IMG/VR virus record: IMGVR_UViG_3300046171_000225
Span: 62,001-126,000 of that record
Strand: one strand, 5' to 3'
DNA: 64,000 nt
Origin: a virus
Part shown: positions 1 to 8,239 of the stretch, piece by piece
Position numbering within the stretch: the stretch's first letter is position 1
Layout: every line of letters begins with the position of its first letter
The notes under the pieces: generated by a model
Told to the model about the DNA's origin: nothing
Database searches by the model: none
The model's input: the letters and a program-made list of their open reading frames with translations, nothing else
Position numbers and translations under genes: made by a program

Positions 1-1293
1 GACAGGCCGTTCGCAGATCAGATATTTGAAGTATTTGACATTACCTTTCTAGAGCTATCATATCTTCGTCTCTTCGTGAGCAAGATCATGGACTACAGAG
101 AGAAGTACAGCGTTCATCCAACCACCAAGATCATGATGACTATTCTCAAGTCTGACTTGGAGAAAGAAAATGACATGCTTCAGAAACAAGTCAGAGATTA
201 CTTTGCAAGAATTCAGATCATGGACTCTGTGCGAGAGACAGACTTTGTAAAAGATAAGTCTCTTGATTTCTGCCGGAAGCAGAAGCTTAAGGGTGCGATG
301 CTAAAGTCAGTAGACCTACTTCAATCATCTTCCTTTGATGAGATTTCTAAGATCATTAATGACGCTCTTATTTTGGGAAGTGATTCTAATTTTGGCTACG
401 ATTACTTAAAAGACTTTGAGAAGAGGTTTGAGCTGAAGGCCCGCAGTCCTGTATCTACAGGATGGTCTGAGATGGACGCTATCTGTCAAAGTGGTCTTGG
501 TGTTGGTGAGCTAGGTGTCGTGATTGCTCCGACCGGTGCTGGAAAGTCTATGCACCTTACTCACTTGGGCTCTCAAGCTTTGATTAACGGCGTTAACGTT
601 GTTCACTATACGCTTGAGCTTAGTGACACCACGATTGCATCAAGATACGATTCTTGCATCACAGGGGTGCCACTGAACGACTTGAGATCGTTCAAAGAAC
701 TGATTTATGAAAGAGTAGAGAAGGTAAAGGGCACACTTATTGTAAAAGAGTACCCAACCAAGTCCGCTTCAACCAGAACCATTAGAAACCATTTGGAAAA
801 GCTTTCTAACCGTGGTATAGATCCCGGCCTTATCATCGTAGACTACGGGGACCTCTTGAGGCCTGTTGTAAACAGAAAAGAGAAAAGAACTGAGTTAGAG
901 TCAATCTACGAAGAACTTCGCGGTATCGCTCAGGATTACAACTGCCCAGTTTGGACTGCATCTCAGACAAACCGTTCTGGTTTGAATGCAGAGGTCATTA
1001 CCATGGAATCAATTTCAGAAGCATTTAGTAAGTGTTTCGTCGCAGATTTTATTTACACGGTATCTAGAACTGCTGACGACAAGACTTCTAATTCTGGTAG
1101 AGTTTATGTCGCTAAAAATAGAAATGGGCCTGACGGTCTCGTCTATCCCATCTTTATGGATACTAGCAATGTAAAAATTAGAGTTCTTCCGCCAAGCGAT
1201 GAAGAGGCAGAAGAAGTTAGTGTTAAGAGTCAGGCAGATGTCCTGAAAGAGAAATACAAGAAATTTAGACAGCAGCAAAGGGAGAATGCATAA
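1..1293 (+). CDS. Replicative DNA helicase, DnaB/gp41-like (5' end cut by window)
   Basis: RecA-fold hexameric helicase that unwinds DNA at the phage fork. The reading frame is open to base 1 without a stop, and the residues before the first GTG (position 76) look like the helical N-terminal domain, so the true start lies upstream. Walker A APTGAGKS sits near 526-549, followed by a Walker B (LIIVDYGD, about 834-857) and an ASQTNRSG segment like the DnaB-family sensor/arginine-finger region. The order fits DnaB or T4 gp41. It reads directly into the ribonucleotide reductase gene (1 nt gap), so replication and dNTP supply are co-transcribed. The family is clear; the exact subfamily is not. Confidence 0.88.
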   Translation, partial: DRPFADQIFEVFDITFLELSYLRLFVSKIMDYREKYSVHPTTKIMMTILKSDLEKENDMLQKQVRDYFARIQIMDSVRETDFVKDKSLDFCRKQKLKGAMLKSVDLLQSSSFDEISKIINDALILGSDSNFGYDYLKDFEKRFELKARSPVSTGWSEMDAICQSGLGVGELGVVIAPTGAGKSMHLTHLGSQALINGVNVVHYTLELSDTTIASRYDSCITGVPLNDLRSFKELIYERVEKVKGTLIVKEYPTKSASTRTIRNHLEKLSNRGIDPGLIIVDYGDLLRPVVNRKEKRTELESIYEELRGIAQDYNCPVWTASQTNRSGLNAEVITMESISEAFSKCFVADFIYTVSRTADDKTSNSGRVYVAKNRNGPDGLVYPIFMDTSNVKIRVLPPSDEEAEEVSVKSQADVLKEKYKKFRQQQRENA

Positions 1294-1294
1294 A

Positions 1295-3151
1295 ATGGAA
1301 ATTTCATCACAGATACTATCAGATATCACTGTTCACATGAAGTACGCAAAGTACCGAGAAGACCTTCTTCGTCGCGAGACGTTTAAAGAAATCGTAGACA
1401 GAAACAAGGCGATGCACATCAAGAAGTTCCCTGTTTGGGAAGACCAGATTGAGCACGCATACAGTTTTGTTTATGACAAGATGGTTCTACCCTCTATGCG
1501 TTCAATGCAGTTTGGTGGAAAGCCAATTGAAGTGGCTCCTAACCGAGTTTTCAACTGTGCTTACATGCCGATTGATGACCCTCGCGCCTTCTCTGAGGCT
1601 ATGTTTTTGCTGCTTGGCGGTACTGGAGTCGGGTTCTCGGTGCAGTCGCATCACGTCGATAAGCTTCCAGAGATTAGTCGTCCAAATCCTAAGCGAACTC
1701 GTCGTTACCTCATTGGGGATTCTATCGAAGGTTGGGCAGATGCTGTAAAGGTACTTATTCTTTCTTACTTTAACGGTACTTCAAAGCTGCGTTTCGATTT
1801 CTCGGACATCAGGCCCAAAGGTGCGCGACTTGTAACATCAGGTGGAAAGGCACCCGGCCCACAGCCTCTTAAGGAATGCTTAGTCAAGGTTGAGGGTATC
1901 CTCGACCGAAAAGAGAATGGCGAGAAGCTAACTCCTATTGAAGTCCATGATATTGTCTGTCACATTGCCGATGCAGTTCTAGCAGGCGGTATCCGCCGTG
2001 CTGCTCTTATCTCTTTGTTCTCTGCTGACGACGATGAGATGATTGCTGCCAAATCTGGCAACTGGTGGGAGACCAACCCACAGCGTGGTCGTGCAAACAA
2101 CTCTGTTGTCCTCATGCGTCACAAGGTCACAAAGGAATTCTTTATGGATCTTTGGGATCGTGTTAAGGCATCTGGCGCTGGCGAGCCAGGTTTCTACTTC
2201 ACATACGACAAGGATTGGGGAACCAACCCATGCTGCGAGATTGCTCTCCGACCTTACCAATTTTGTAATTTGACAGAGGTGAATGTTTCTAATGTCAAGG
2301 ATCAGGCGGATTTAGAGGAGCGTGTACGAGCAGCAGCGTTCATTGGAACACTTCAGGCAAGCTACACTGACTTCCATTACCTACGTCCTGTTTGGCAGCG
2401 AAATACTGAGAAGGATGCTCTTATTGGAGTCTCCATGACTGGTATCGCTTCCGGAGCTGTTCTTGGGCTTGATATGAAGGCCGCTGCTGAAGTTGTCAAT
2501 CAGGAGAACGCAAGGGTAGCAGCCATGTTAGGGATTAGACCAGCTGCTCGCACAACTTGCGTCAAACCAGCAGGCACAACTTCTCTAACGCTTGGAACGT
2601 CCTCAGGCATTCACGCTTGGCACAACGACTACTATATTCGTCGTGTACGAGTTGGAAAGAACGAGGCCATCTATGGCTACCTCTCGGAGTACCACCCGGA
2701 ATTAATCGAGGATGAGTTCTTCCGTCCACATGACACTGCTGTCATCTCTGCACCGCAGAAGGCTCCAGAAGGTGCCATCACACGCTCTGAGACGGCTCTA
2801 GAGATGCTTGAGCGAGTCAAGAGGGTTAGCGTGGAGTGGATTCGGACAGGGCACCGTAAGGGCCAAAATACTCACAATGTGAGTGCCACTGTTACCATCC
2901 GAGAAGAAGAGTGGGCTCTAGTAGGCGAATGGATGTGGGAAAACCGTGACCATTACAACGGACTTTCTGTGTTGCCTCATTCTGAACACAGCTATAAGCA
3001 AGCTCCATTTGAGGATTGTGACGAAGAAACCTATAATATGCTGATGAAGAGTCTAGCTGGGGTTGATCTGAGAAACATTATTGAGACTCAGGACGATACC
3101 GACCTCTCTGGTGAATTGGCGTGCGCAGGCGGAGCTTGCGAGCTTACTTAA
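1295..3151 (+). CDS. nrdJ: Adenosylcobalamin-dependent (class II) ribonucleoside-triphosphate reductase
   Basis: Reduces ribonucleotides to deoxyribonucleotides using a B12-generated thiyl radical, with no oxygen requirement and no separate beta subunit. Key cysteines keep the spacing of the monomeric Lactobacillus enzyme: Cys88 in FNCAYMP, radical Cys313 in NPCCEI, Cys324 eleven residues later, and a C-terminal pair CAGGAC. At 619 aa it is shorter than the about 740-aa prototype. ATG 1295 is preferred because GGGAG (1280-1284) lies 10 nt upstream; ATG 1286 would leave only 1 nt. The need for host cobalamin, and for glutaredoxin or thioredoxin as reductant (a glutaredoxin is at 12558), is inferred from the family. 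Confidence 0.93.
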   Translation: MEISSQILSDITVHMKYAKYREDLLRRETFKEIVDRNKAMHIKKFPVWEDQIEHAYSFVYDKMVLPSMRSMQFGGKPIEVAPNRVFNCAYMPIDDPRAFSEAMFLLLGGTGVGFSVQSHHVDKLPEISRPNPKRTRRYLIGDSIEGWADAVKVLILSYFNGTSKLRFDFSDIRPKGARLVTSGGKAPGPQPLKECLVKVEGILDRKENGEKLTPIEVHDIVCHIADAVLAGGIRRAALISLFSADDDEMIAAKSGNWWETNPQRGRANNSVVLMRHKVTKEFFMDLWDRVKASGAGEPGFYFTYDKDWGTNPCCEIALRPYQFCNLTEVNVSNVKDQADLEERVRAAAFIGTLQASYTDFHYLRPVWQRNTEKDALIGVSMTGIASGAVLGLDMKAAAEVVNQENARVAAMLGIRPAARTTCVKPAGTTSLTLGTSSGIHAWHNDYYIRRVRVGKNEAIYGYLSEYHPELIEDEFFRPHDTAVISAPQKAPEGAITRSETALEMLERVKRVSVEWIRTGHRKGQNTHNVSATVTIREEEWALVGEWMWENRDHYNGLSVLPHSEHSYKQAPFEDCDEETYNMLMKSLAGVDLRNIIETQDDTDLSGELACAGGACELT

Positions 3152-3157
3152 ACTAGC

Positions 3158-3206
3158 TTGACATCTCCTCACTTCTAGATTATATTTTTTCTGGAGGTGA
3201 GGAGAT
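3158..3206 (+). promoter_or_regulatory. Promoter nested in an RBS-masking inverted repeat
   Basis: TTGACA (3158-3163), 17 nt, TATATT (3181-3186) is a near-consensus sigma70-type promoter. A perfect 10-bp inverted repeat (3163-3172 with 3197-3206) pairs a segment inside the promoter with the Shine-Dalgarno and start codon of the next gene. RNA read through from the reductase gene would hide the ribosome site. RNA started at this promoter, about 3193, lacks the 5' arm. Confidence 0.65.
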
Positions 3207-3420
3207 GAATTTTAATCATTTATTGCCAAAACACGAGCTTTTAACCAAATGTGTAGGTGAAAAGCAGCACTCTTATATGCCCACTAGTCACATTGAGGCG
3301 ACTATTGGGCATGTCGCAATCCGGTTCAGATGTAAAAACTGTAATAAGTTGACAACAGTGTTCCTGAGCGATAGGGAATACAGAACACATGAAAAAGTTT
3401 TAGATAGGTTTGGAGTTTAA
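3205..3420 (+). CDS. Small CxxC protein, unknown function
   Basis: 71 aa, not recognised. One CxxC pair (RCKNCNK) plus a Cys and several His residues near the N-terminus could bind one metal ion, like a small zinc ribbon. GGAGGTGAGG lies just before the ATG, inside the 3' arm of the preceding hairpin. Its stop is directly followed by the GroES-like gene, so the two probably share the 3158 promoter. Confidence 0.7.
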   Translation: MNFNHLLPKHELLTKCVGEKQHSYMPTSHIEATIGHVAIRFRCKNCNKLTTVFLSDREYRTHEKVLDRFGV

Positions 3421-3421
3421 G

Positions 3422-3679
3422 ATGAATGTTGTACCTGTAAATGGATTTGTCCATGTATCTATGGAAGTAAAAGAAGAAAGTGATTCTTTCGTTCTTCTGC
3501 CTGATGATTATAAGGCTGCTGAGAACCCTTATAAGGTTGTGACCGTATTGACAGATACAGAAAAGTTTACCAAAGGTAGTAAACTTGTTGTTCCAACCCA
3601 TGTTATTAGGCAGATTGTGACAGATGAGGGTGATTTCTACTTGATTGAGTCCAGCCACGTAATGGCAGAGCTAAGATAA
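3422..3679 (+). CDS. GroES-like co-chaperonin (T4 gp31 analogue)
   Basis: 85 aa. The N-terminus VVPVNGFVHVSM, the central LLPDDY, and the C-terminal GDFYLIESSHVMAEL follow the GroES plan, which begins with a valine-rich strand, has a mobile loop ending in I-V-L-P-D, and closes with E-E-Y-L-I-x-E-S-D-I-L-A. The loop is shorter than in bacterial GroES. Phage co-chaperonins such as T4 gp31 cap GroEL to fold the major capsid protein. This phage also has its own GroEL at 21821, so the pair may work together. ATG 3422 has GGAG 7 nt upstream. The call rests on pattern, not on a search. Confidence 0.62.
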   Translation: MNVVPVNGFVHVSMEVKEESDSFVLLPDDYKAAENPYKVVTVLTDTEKFTKGSKLVVPTHVIRQIVTDEGDFYLIESSHVMAELR

Positions 3680-3699
3680 ACATAGCTATTGGGGGGATA

Positions 3700-4179
3700 G
3701 TGAACGCGCCTAAGATTTCTTTTGACTACGATAACACACTTATTAGATATGAGTACTTATACAATGAAGCTGGGTACGCTGTAGACGCAGTTTACACTGA
3801 GCCTCATCATGAAAATATTAAAATCATGAGGGACTTGTATGATCAGGGCTGTGAAATTTATATCACTACAGCCAGGATAAGAGGTGTCAGACTACCCGAA
3901 CATGATAACTCTCCTGCACCAGAAGAGTTAGTGTTTCAATTGAAACTACCAGTAAGAAAAGTGTTCTATACTTCAAATAGAAGTAAAGTTGGCACATTAG
4001 AGAAAAATAAAATACATATTCACTTTGACGATTGTGTTCATCAATGCAAAGAACTAGCTAAAAAGTGGACGGAAGAAGGAATAGGTGCTATACCTGTTTT
4101 AGTTGATGCCCCTGAGGGTATCAATGAATTTTTAAAAGAGAAGTTTAAGAAGCTTCTAGATGACTACGCATCTGCATAA
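3700..4179 (+). CDS. HAD-superfamily phosphatase, 5'(3')-deoxynucleotidase-like
   Basis: 159 aa, GTG start with GGGGGG 3-8 nt upstream. HAD motifs are in order: motif I SFDYDNT (catalytic DxDxT), motif II ITTAR, a lysine in the YTSNRSKVG region, and motif IV HFDD near residue 110. The compact length matches deoxyribonucleotidase-like HADs, which dephosphorylate (d)NMPs. Its position beside reductase and ThyX supports a role in nucleotide-pool balance, but the substrate is inferred. Confidence 0.72.
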   Translation: MNAPKISFDYDNTLIRYEYLYNEAGYAVDAVYTEPHHENIKIMRDLYDQGCEIYITTARIRGVRLPEHDNSPAPEELVFQLKLPVRKVFYTSNRSKVGTLEKNKIHIHFDDCVHQCKELAKKWTEEGIGAIPVLVDAPEGINEFLKEKFKKLLDDYASA

Positions 4180-4189
4180 GGAGGTAAAT

Positions 4190-4582
4190 ATGTCAGATAT
4201 GGTTGGAGTTGGGAGACTAATCCGCTCAGAGGATGGCGGTTTTGATATTATGTTGACCCGAGATTTCTATGAGGCTTTTGTAGGCTCGGAAGACCACCAA
4301 GAGGACGGAGCAATCACGGCATCTATGTTGGCTCCTTTTCTTTCTGCGGCGCTTGAGGAGATTGGTTTGGGCGGTGATCAAGCACTTCTAGATCTGTTTG
4401 TTGGAATTTGTCTCGAAGACGAGCAGCTACATGCAGAGATGGCCCCTAGCCGGTTTGAAGAGATCCTTACATATTCTCTTCAGTCTGTTAGAGGCGACCC
4501 GACGCTTACTGTTCCGGAAGGCTCAGGAGGATCAATTGTTGATTGTTTAGCTTATCAAGGATTCTTTAAATTGATTGGCTAA
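4190..4582 (+). CDS. Hypothetical acidic protein
   Basis: 130 aa, no recognised family, rich in Glu/Asp and Leu, predicted mostly helical. ATG 4190 is chosen because of AAGGAGG six nt upstream; the in-frame ATG at 4160 has no such site and overlaps the HAD gene. It is the last gene before a strong terminator, so it probably ends the transcript begun at 3158. Confidence 0.7.
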   Translation: MSDMVGVGRLIRSEDGGFDIMLTRDFYEAFVGSEDHQEDGAITASMLAPFLSAALEEIGLGGDQALLDLFVGICLEDEQLHAEMAPSRFEEILTYSLQSVRGDPTLTVPEGSGGSIVDCLAYQGFFKLIG

Positions 4583-4588
4583 CGAACG

Positions 4589-4615
4589 AAGCCCCGGTTC
4601 TGCCGGGGCTTTTAA
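4589..4615 (+). terminator. Rho-independent terminator
   Basis: GCCCCGG (4591-4597), a 5-nt loop and CCGGGGC (4603-4609), flanked by AA and followed by TTTTAACTTTT. Seven perfect GC-rich pairs plus a T-run make a textbook intrinsic terminator. Confidence 0.93.
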
Positions 4616-4629
4616 CTTTTGAGGATATA

Positions 4630-4875
4630 ATGACACACAAACATGTAGATATTTATGACATGCCAAAAGAGGCTGTTGACCATCCTGACCATTATGGCGG
4701 GAGAGAAAATACATATGAAGCTATCAAAATTATTGAAGCATATGACCTAAATTTTTCTCTTGGAAATGTAATTAAGTATGTCTTGCGAGCAGGTAAGAAG
4801 AGCTTTAATACCACTGAAGATCTGAAAAAAGCAAAGTGGTATATTGAGAGACATATAAACAACTTGGAGAAATAA
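4630..4875 (+). CDS. DUF3310 family protein
   Basis: 81 aa. The signature DHPDHYGG near the N-terminus, IKIIEAYDLNFSLGNVIKYVLRAGKK in the middle, and DLKKAKWYIERHI at the end match the DUF3310 (SaV-like) family, common in tailed phages next to nucleotide-metabolism genes. Its biochemical role is not established. It starts right after a terminator and runs into the amidase gene with a 1-nt gap. Confidence 0.88.
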   Translation: MTHKHVDIYDMPKEAVDHPDHYGGRENTYEAIKIIEAYDLNFSLGNVIKYVLRAGKKSFNTTEDLKKAKWYIERHINNLEK

Positions 4876-4876
4876 A

Positions 4877-5539
4877 ATGAAATTTGACAGAGTTATATTG
4901 GATTATGGCCATGGTGGTATGATCGATGGCAAATACCAGACTGCAGGTAAGCAGTATCACTTCACTGAGCCAGAAGAATTTTCTTTCTACGAGGGTGTTT
5001 TTAATAGAGGAGTAGCAAGCAAGCTTATGACTATGCTCCTGAAGCAGGGTATCGAAGTCTATGATCCAGTTGAAGGCTGCTATATTACCGAGGACCGTAC
5101 TTGGGAAGAGCTAGAACAATCCGATGTTCCTCTGTCTACTAGAGTGTCACGAGCAAATAAAGAAAATAAGAGAGGCAAAACTTTGTTCCTCTCTGTTCAT
5201 GCAAATGCTATTGGTCGTTCTAACACCGGACCTTCTCAGAAAGCTCGTGGAGCATCAGTTTTTGTCTACCGCAACAGTGGTGACGTTGGTACAATTGCTT
5301 CTAACCTTATGACTCAGTATAAGGCTACTGAGTTGCGCCCACGCAAGATTGTGGAGAACCAATCTTTTTATGTTCTTCGAAAAACTTCTATGCCTTCATT
5401 GTTGACAGAGAACGGCTTTTACGTTAATATCGATGACGCCAAGTACCTCGCTACTGAAGAAGGGCAGTGGGAGGTTGCAAGGGCTCACTTTAATAGTATT
5501 TATGAATTCCTCGATATTGGGGAGCCGAACCTAGCATAA
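4877..5539 (+). CDS. N-acetylmuramoyl-L-alanine amidase (endolysin, Amidase_3 type)
   Basis: Cleaves the amide bond between MurNAc and the stem peptide during lysis. The 220-aa single-domain protein shows the zinc ligands His12 (DYGHGG), probably Glu39, and His108 (LSVHAN), plus catalytic Glu178 in LLTENGF. No signal peptide is visible, so export would need a holin; a candidate holin-like protein is at 59948. No cell-wall-binding domain is attached, as in many Gram-negative phage endolysins. Confidence 0.85.
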   Translation: MKFDRVILDYGHGGMIDGKYQTAGKQYHFTEPEEFSFYEGVFNRGVASKLMTMLLKQGIEVYDPVEGCYITEDRTWEELEQSDVPLSTRVSRANKENKRGKTLFLSVHANAIGRSNTGPSQKARGASVFVYRNSGDVGTIASNLMTQYKATELRPRKIVENQSFYVLRKTSMPSLLTENGFYVNIDDAKYLATEEGQWEVARAHFNSIYEFLDIGEPNLA

Positions 5540-5553
5540 CAGAAGAGGATAAG

Positions 5554-6276
5554 ATGAACAGGAGCATTGAGCTTTATGGAGATGGAATTGGTAGAGTTGA
5601 TCTGGTGGAGTGGATGGGCAACGATCTTACTATCGTTAACAGTGCTCGCGTCAGTTTTGGAAAGCATAAGGAAGAACTAGATGCAAAAGATAAAAGACTT
5701 ATCAACTATCTGGTCAAGCATAGGCACACTTCTACGTTTGAGCATAATGTTGCTACCTTTCGGTTTGTTGTCCCCCTCTACGTTCGTTCTCAGCATCATC
5801 GTCATCGTACTTGGTCTTATAACGAAATCTCTCGTCGCTATACTGACGTAAACATCAAGTTCTACGAGCCACAAGGGTTCAGAACGCAGCACGAGTCTAA
5901 CCGACAAGCCAGCAACGCTGACGAGTTGATCGACCCAGAAATCATTAGTGGACAAGACCCCTACAACCATGGTGCTCCTTACTTTCACCCTGTCAGTAAA
6001 GTTATCAGAATGCATCACGCAGATTCTCTTGGGCTCTTCAACAGACTTATCGAAGCAGGCGTTTGCCGAGAGCAAGCCCGTGGTGTCCTGCCGCAGAACC
6101 TTTATACAGAGTATTACGGAACTGTAAACCTTTCTAACCTTATGAAGTTCATTGACCTTCGCACACACGAAGGGGCACAATGGGAGATAGTAAAAGTTGC
6201 TGAAGCCTGCCTAGAAATCGCTGAGGGGCTGTGGCCTGTTGCGGTTGGTGCTTATCGGAGAGCGAAGAATGATTGA
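5554..6276 (+). CDS. thyX: FAD-dependent thymidylate synthase
   Basis: Makes dTMP from dUMP with FAD, NADPH and methylene-tetrahydrofolate. The 240-aa protein carries the ThyX signature RHRTWSYNEISRRY near residue 90 and the C-terminal arginine-rich helix (VCREQARGVLP). It supplies dTMP together with dUTPase (19326) and the class II reductase. Its end overlaps the first copy of the GGAGAGCGAAGAATG cassette, from which the next tiny gene starts. Confidence 0.93.
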   Translation: MNRSIELYGDGIGRVDLVEWMGNDLTIVNSARVSFGKHKEELDAKDKRLINYLVKHRHTSTFEHNVATFRFVVPLYVRSQHHRHRTWSYNEISRRYTDVNIKFYEPQGFRTQHESNRQASNADELIDPEIISGQDPYNHGAPYFHPVSKVIRMHHADSLGLFNRLIEAGVCREQARGVLPQNLYTEYYGTVNLSNLMKFIDLRTHEGAQWEIVKVAEACLEIAEGLWPVAVGAYRRAKND

Positions 6277-6370
6277 GGTAGTTGTTACATCCTTTAGTTT
6301 TGGGTTTTTTGCTGGCTGGTATTTTTTTCGGGACGCCAAGTGCTGCCTGCATAGGGAGAGCGAAGAATGA
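6269..6370 (+). CDS. Tiny membrane protein, 33 aa
   Basis: Starts at the ATG of the first cassette copy and overlaps the end of thyX. A hydrophobic aromatic stretch (residues 5-20, with FSFGFFAGWYFF) can span a membrane once, followed by a short Cys-containing tail. It ends ESEE and overlaps the next start as ATGA. No function is known. The cassette start and frame coupling support it as real. Confidence 0.6.
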   Translation: MIEVVVTSFSFGFFAGWYFFRDAKCCLHRESEE

Positions 6371-6591
6371 TTGAGTGGAAAGAAACTAATGGTGACTTTA
6401 CTGCTGTGTGCTCTTATGATACACTCACAGAATCTTACACTGTTGAAGTCACACATACAGACGGCAGGCAAGATAGTGTAACTTGGGTTCGGATGGGCTA
6501 TGAGCCCAGATTTGGAATGGATGATCAGGACGCTCAAAGATCAATCCGTGAATCTGAAAGGATTTGTGTTAGAATGGAGAGCGAAGAATGA
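6367..6591 (+). CDS. Hypothetical protein in cassette cluster
   Basis: 74 aa, not recognised. Predicted beta-rich first half (alternating polar/hydrophobic with VTWVRMGYEP) and an acidic, Arg-rich tail ending MESEE. Starts at the second cassette copy and overlaps the next gene by 4 nt. Confidence 0.7.
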   Translation: MIEWKETNGDFTAVCSYDTLTESYTVEVTHTDGRQDSVTWVRMGYEPRFGMDDQDAQRSIRESERICVRMESEE

Positions 6592-6785
6592 AATTGCTTC
6601 GTAAGATTTTAATTCGTTCGGGAATCTGGGGCTACTTCTACCCGCCATATGATTTCGTTGGCGTCAAGGTTCATAGAGACTGGCCTTGGAAGAAAAAGCC
6701 TCTAACAGCCGATGAGATCGTGTCAGTACAGCCTATGACAGCGCCGTCAGCATTTGTCTTTTATTACGAGGAGAGCGAAGAATGA
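6588..6785 (+). CDS. Hypothetical protein in cassette cluster
   Basis: 65 aa, not recognised. A basic, aromatic N-terminal half (GIWGYFYPPYDF) is followed by a Pro/Thr-rich segment and the EESEE tail imposed by the overlapping cassette. ATGA overlaps at both ends indicate tight translational coupling. Confidence 0.68.
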   Translation: MKLLRKILIRSGIWGYFYPPYDFVGVKVHRDWPWKKKPLTADEIVSVQPMTAPSAFVFYYEESEE

Positions 6786-7147
6786 AAATTGAAGGACCGA
6801 TTTGGATCGAATCCAGACCAAATGAAGGCTCCCTTGTTGGAACTACACTTTACAATCAGTTTATTTCTTTTAATAACAAAGAGATGGACTATGAATGCCC
6901 GCATCACATGGCAGAAGTTATGAATGCCTTGCTAACACCCCAAGATGTAGATATGATAGGAGACAGAGATCCAAGTTCTCTTTTCGCCACCATCGGCTAT
7001 ATTCCGTGGAGTTCGATGCCTGATTATCTACAAGAACCCTTAGCAAATTTAAATGTGTCTGGACAAGACACAATTGTTGCTAGGCGACATTGGGTTCTTA
7101 AAGGTGACGAACTTTTCCCTGTTGTTGTGGGGGAGAACGAAGAATGA
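6782..7147 (+). CDS. Hypothetical protein in cassette cluster
   Basis: 121 aa, soluble, mildly acidic, no recognised motif. It contains a CPHH segment that might bind metal, but no second ligand pair is evident. It starts at cassette copy four and ends GENEE through the variant copy at 7132. Confidence 0.68.
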   Translation: MKIEGPIWIESRPNEGSLVGTTLYNQFISFNNKEMDYECPHHMAEVMNALLTPQDVDMIGDRDPSSLFATIGYIPWSSMPDYLQEPLANLNVSGQDTIVARRHWVLKGDELFPVVVGENEE

Positions 7148-7419
7148 AGATGACAACACAGATCGCAGAAAAGATTATTCAAGATGTGCGGACAGACGTT
7201 GAGACAATTTCTGATTTCTGTCACTACAACAAGATGGATGAAGAGATTACATTCATGGAGAACGCCACAGTGATTTTCAAAAAGCACGTCGATCTTACCG
7301 AAGAAGAAGAGATGGCAATCCGAGTGGCTATATCCATCGGCTATACTAAACTTTCGGATGACATTTCCATTTTGCAAGAACAGCTTAATGATCTAGAAGC
7401 CCAGATGCCTTGCTATTAA
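7144..7419 (+). CDS. Hypothetical helical protein
   Basis: 91 aa, predicted helical with a C-terminal coiled-coil-like segment (ISILQEQLNDLEAQ). It is the only member of the run that ends with TAA before the next cassette copy, leaving that copy intergenic. Confidence 0.68.
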   Translation: MKMTTQIAEKIIQDVRTDVETISDFCHYNKMDEEITFMENATVIFKKHVDLTEEEEMAIRVAISIGYTKLSDDISILQEQLNDLEAQMPCY

Positions 7420-7434
7420 AAAGGAGAGCGAAGA

Positions 7435-7848
7435 ATGAGTAAATTTAAAGTTCACGATCTAGTCTATCTTAACCTTCCTGCGGCTGATCAAGGAGATCAC
7501 GTTGATGGTTTTATTGCTGATGTTATAGAACCGGGAAAATATTTGGTCTGGTGGTTTGGAAAATGTAAATACTGGGTGGAAACTGATCAATTTCTTGAAC
7601 CAAAAGAGCCTAATCGTAAATTCAAAAAGGGCGATTATCTTACACGAGGCGGGCCTCTGACACAACGCCCCGATGGCACATGGCCTGAGCTTGGGCAAGT
7701 TGTGTATGCTTATCCACAGGGATGGTACTTGGTTCGTATTATTACAGTAAACGAGGGCAAATACCTTTGGTGGTATAGGCACGCAAGACCTGACTCGGGA
7801 AGATACTGGACATTACACGAAAAAAAGAAAGAGGAGAGCGAAGAATGA
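7435..7848 (+). CDS. Hypothetical protein with two SH3/KOW-like segments
   Basis: 137 aa. Two similar beta-rich halves each begin like a KOW/SH3 barrel (FKVHDLVYL near residue 4, FKKGDYLTRG near 63) and contain Trp/Tyr-rich strands (YLVWWFGKCKYW; YLWWYRH), suggesting an internal duplication. Such barrels often bind protein or nucleic acid; no specific role can be given. Confidence 0.7.
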   Translation: MSKFKVHDLVYLNLPAADQGDHVDGFIADVIEPGKYLVWWFGKCKYWVETDQFLEPKEPNRKFKKGDYLTRGGPLTQRPDGTWPELGQVVYAYPQGWYLVRIITVNEGKYLWWYRHARPDSGRYWTLHEKKKEESEE

Positions 7849-8015
7849 AAATCGGTGATAAGGTGCAGTATACTGAATATGGTATAGAGGGGGCGAAAGG
7901 CGTGATTGTCAGGAAGGCTTTCTATGTTCGTTATGAACTGCCCACTGGTAGGATCGTAGAAAGTTTTGCTCTCCCAGAGCATTTAAAACCTTTAGATAAG
8001 GAAACTAAAGAATGA
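7845..8015 (+). CDS. Small SH3-like protein, 56 aa
   Basis: Starts at the last full cassette copy. The sequence opens MKIGDKVQYTEYG, a typical small SH3-like barrel opening, and resembles the start of the next gene (MKVGDRVRD), so the two are probable paralogues. It ends at TGA 8013-8015, overlapping the following ATG. Confidence 0.68.
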   Translation: MKIGDKVQYTEYGIEGAKGVIVRKAFYVRYELPTGRIVESFALPEHLKPLDKETKE

Positions 8016-8239
8016 AAGTCGGTGATAGGGTTCGTGACTGCCTTTTCCATCTTGATGATGAATTTCATAGAGGGATAGGAACTGTCACTGAAGTCCATCC
8101 GATTGATAGAGCACCTAAAGGGTTCTATTATGTTGTCATAAGATGGGACGATAAGATCCCAGATGGTAACCCATTTGCCGTAACGGAATATACAAGCGAA
8201 GATTATTTTGATGATGTTGAACTTGTGGAGAATGAATAA
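8012..8239 (+). CDS. Small SH3-like protein, 75 aa
   Basis: Opens MKVGDRVRD and continues with alternating strands (GTVTEVHPI, YVVIRWDD) that fit a KOW/SH3-type barrel, ending in an acidic tail. Coupled to the previous gene by ATGA and to the next by TAATG. Confidence 0.7.
   Translation: MKVGDRVRDCLFHLDDEFHRGIGTVTEVHPIDRAPKGFYYVVIRWDDKIPDGNPFAVTEYTSEDYFDDVELVENE

Larger units (their letters stand above)
6257..7847 (+). repeat. Seven copies of a 15-nt RBS/start cassette
   Basis: GGAGAGCGAAGAATG occurs at 6257, 6355, 6576, 6770, 7423 and 7833, with one variant (A for G) at 7132. Each copy gives a Shine-Dalgarno (GGAG) and the ATG of the next gene, and usually also the last codons (E-S-E-E or similar) and overlapping TGA of the gene before. 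The 7423 copy is wholly intergenic, which shows the conserved unit is the DNA/RNA rather than the peptide tail. Confidence 0.93.

Noticed and set aside
1286-1288. ATG 1286 as start of the ribonucleotide reductase
   Set aside because: The Shine-Dalgarno would be 1 nt away. ATG 1295 has proper spacing.
6149-6537. Minus-strand frames opposite thyX and the cassette genes
   Set aside because: They have low-complexity Ser/Leu composition, no ribosome site, and are fully covered by well-supported + strand genes.
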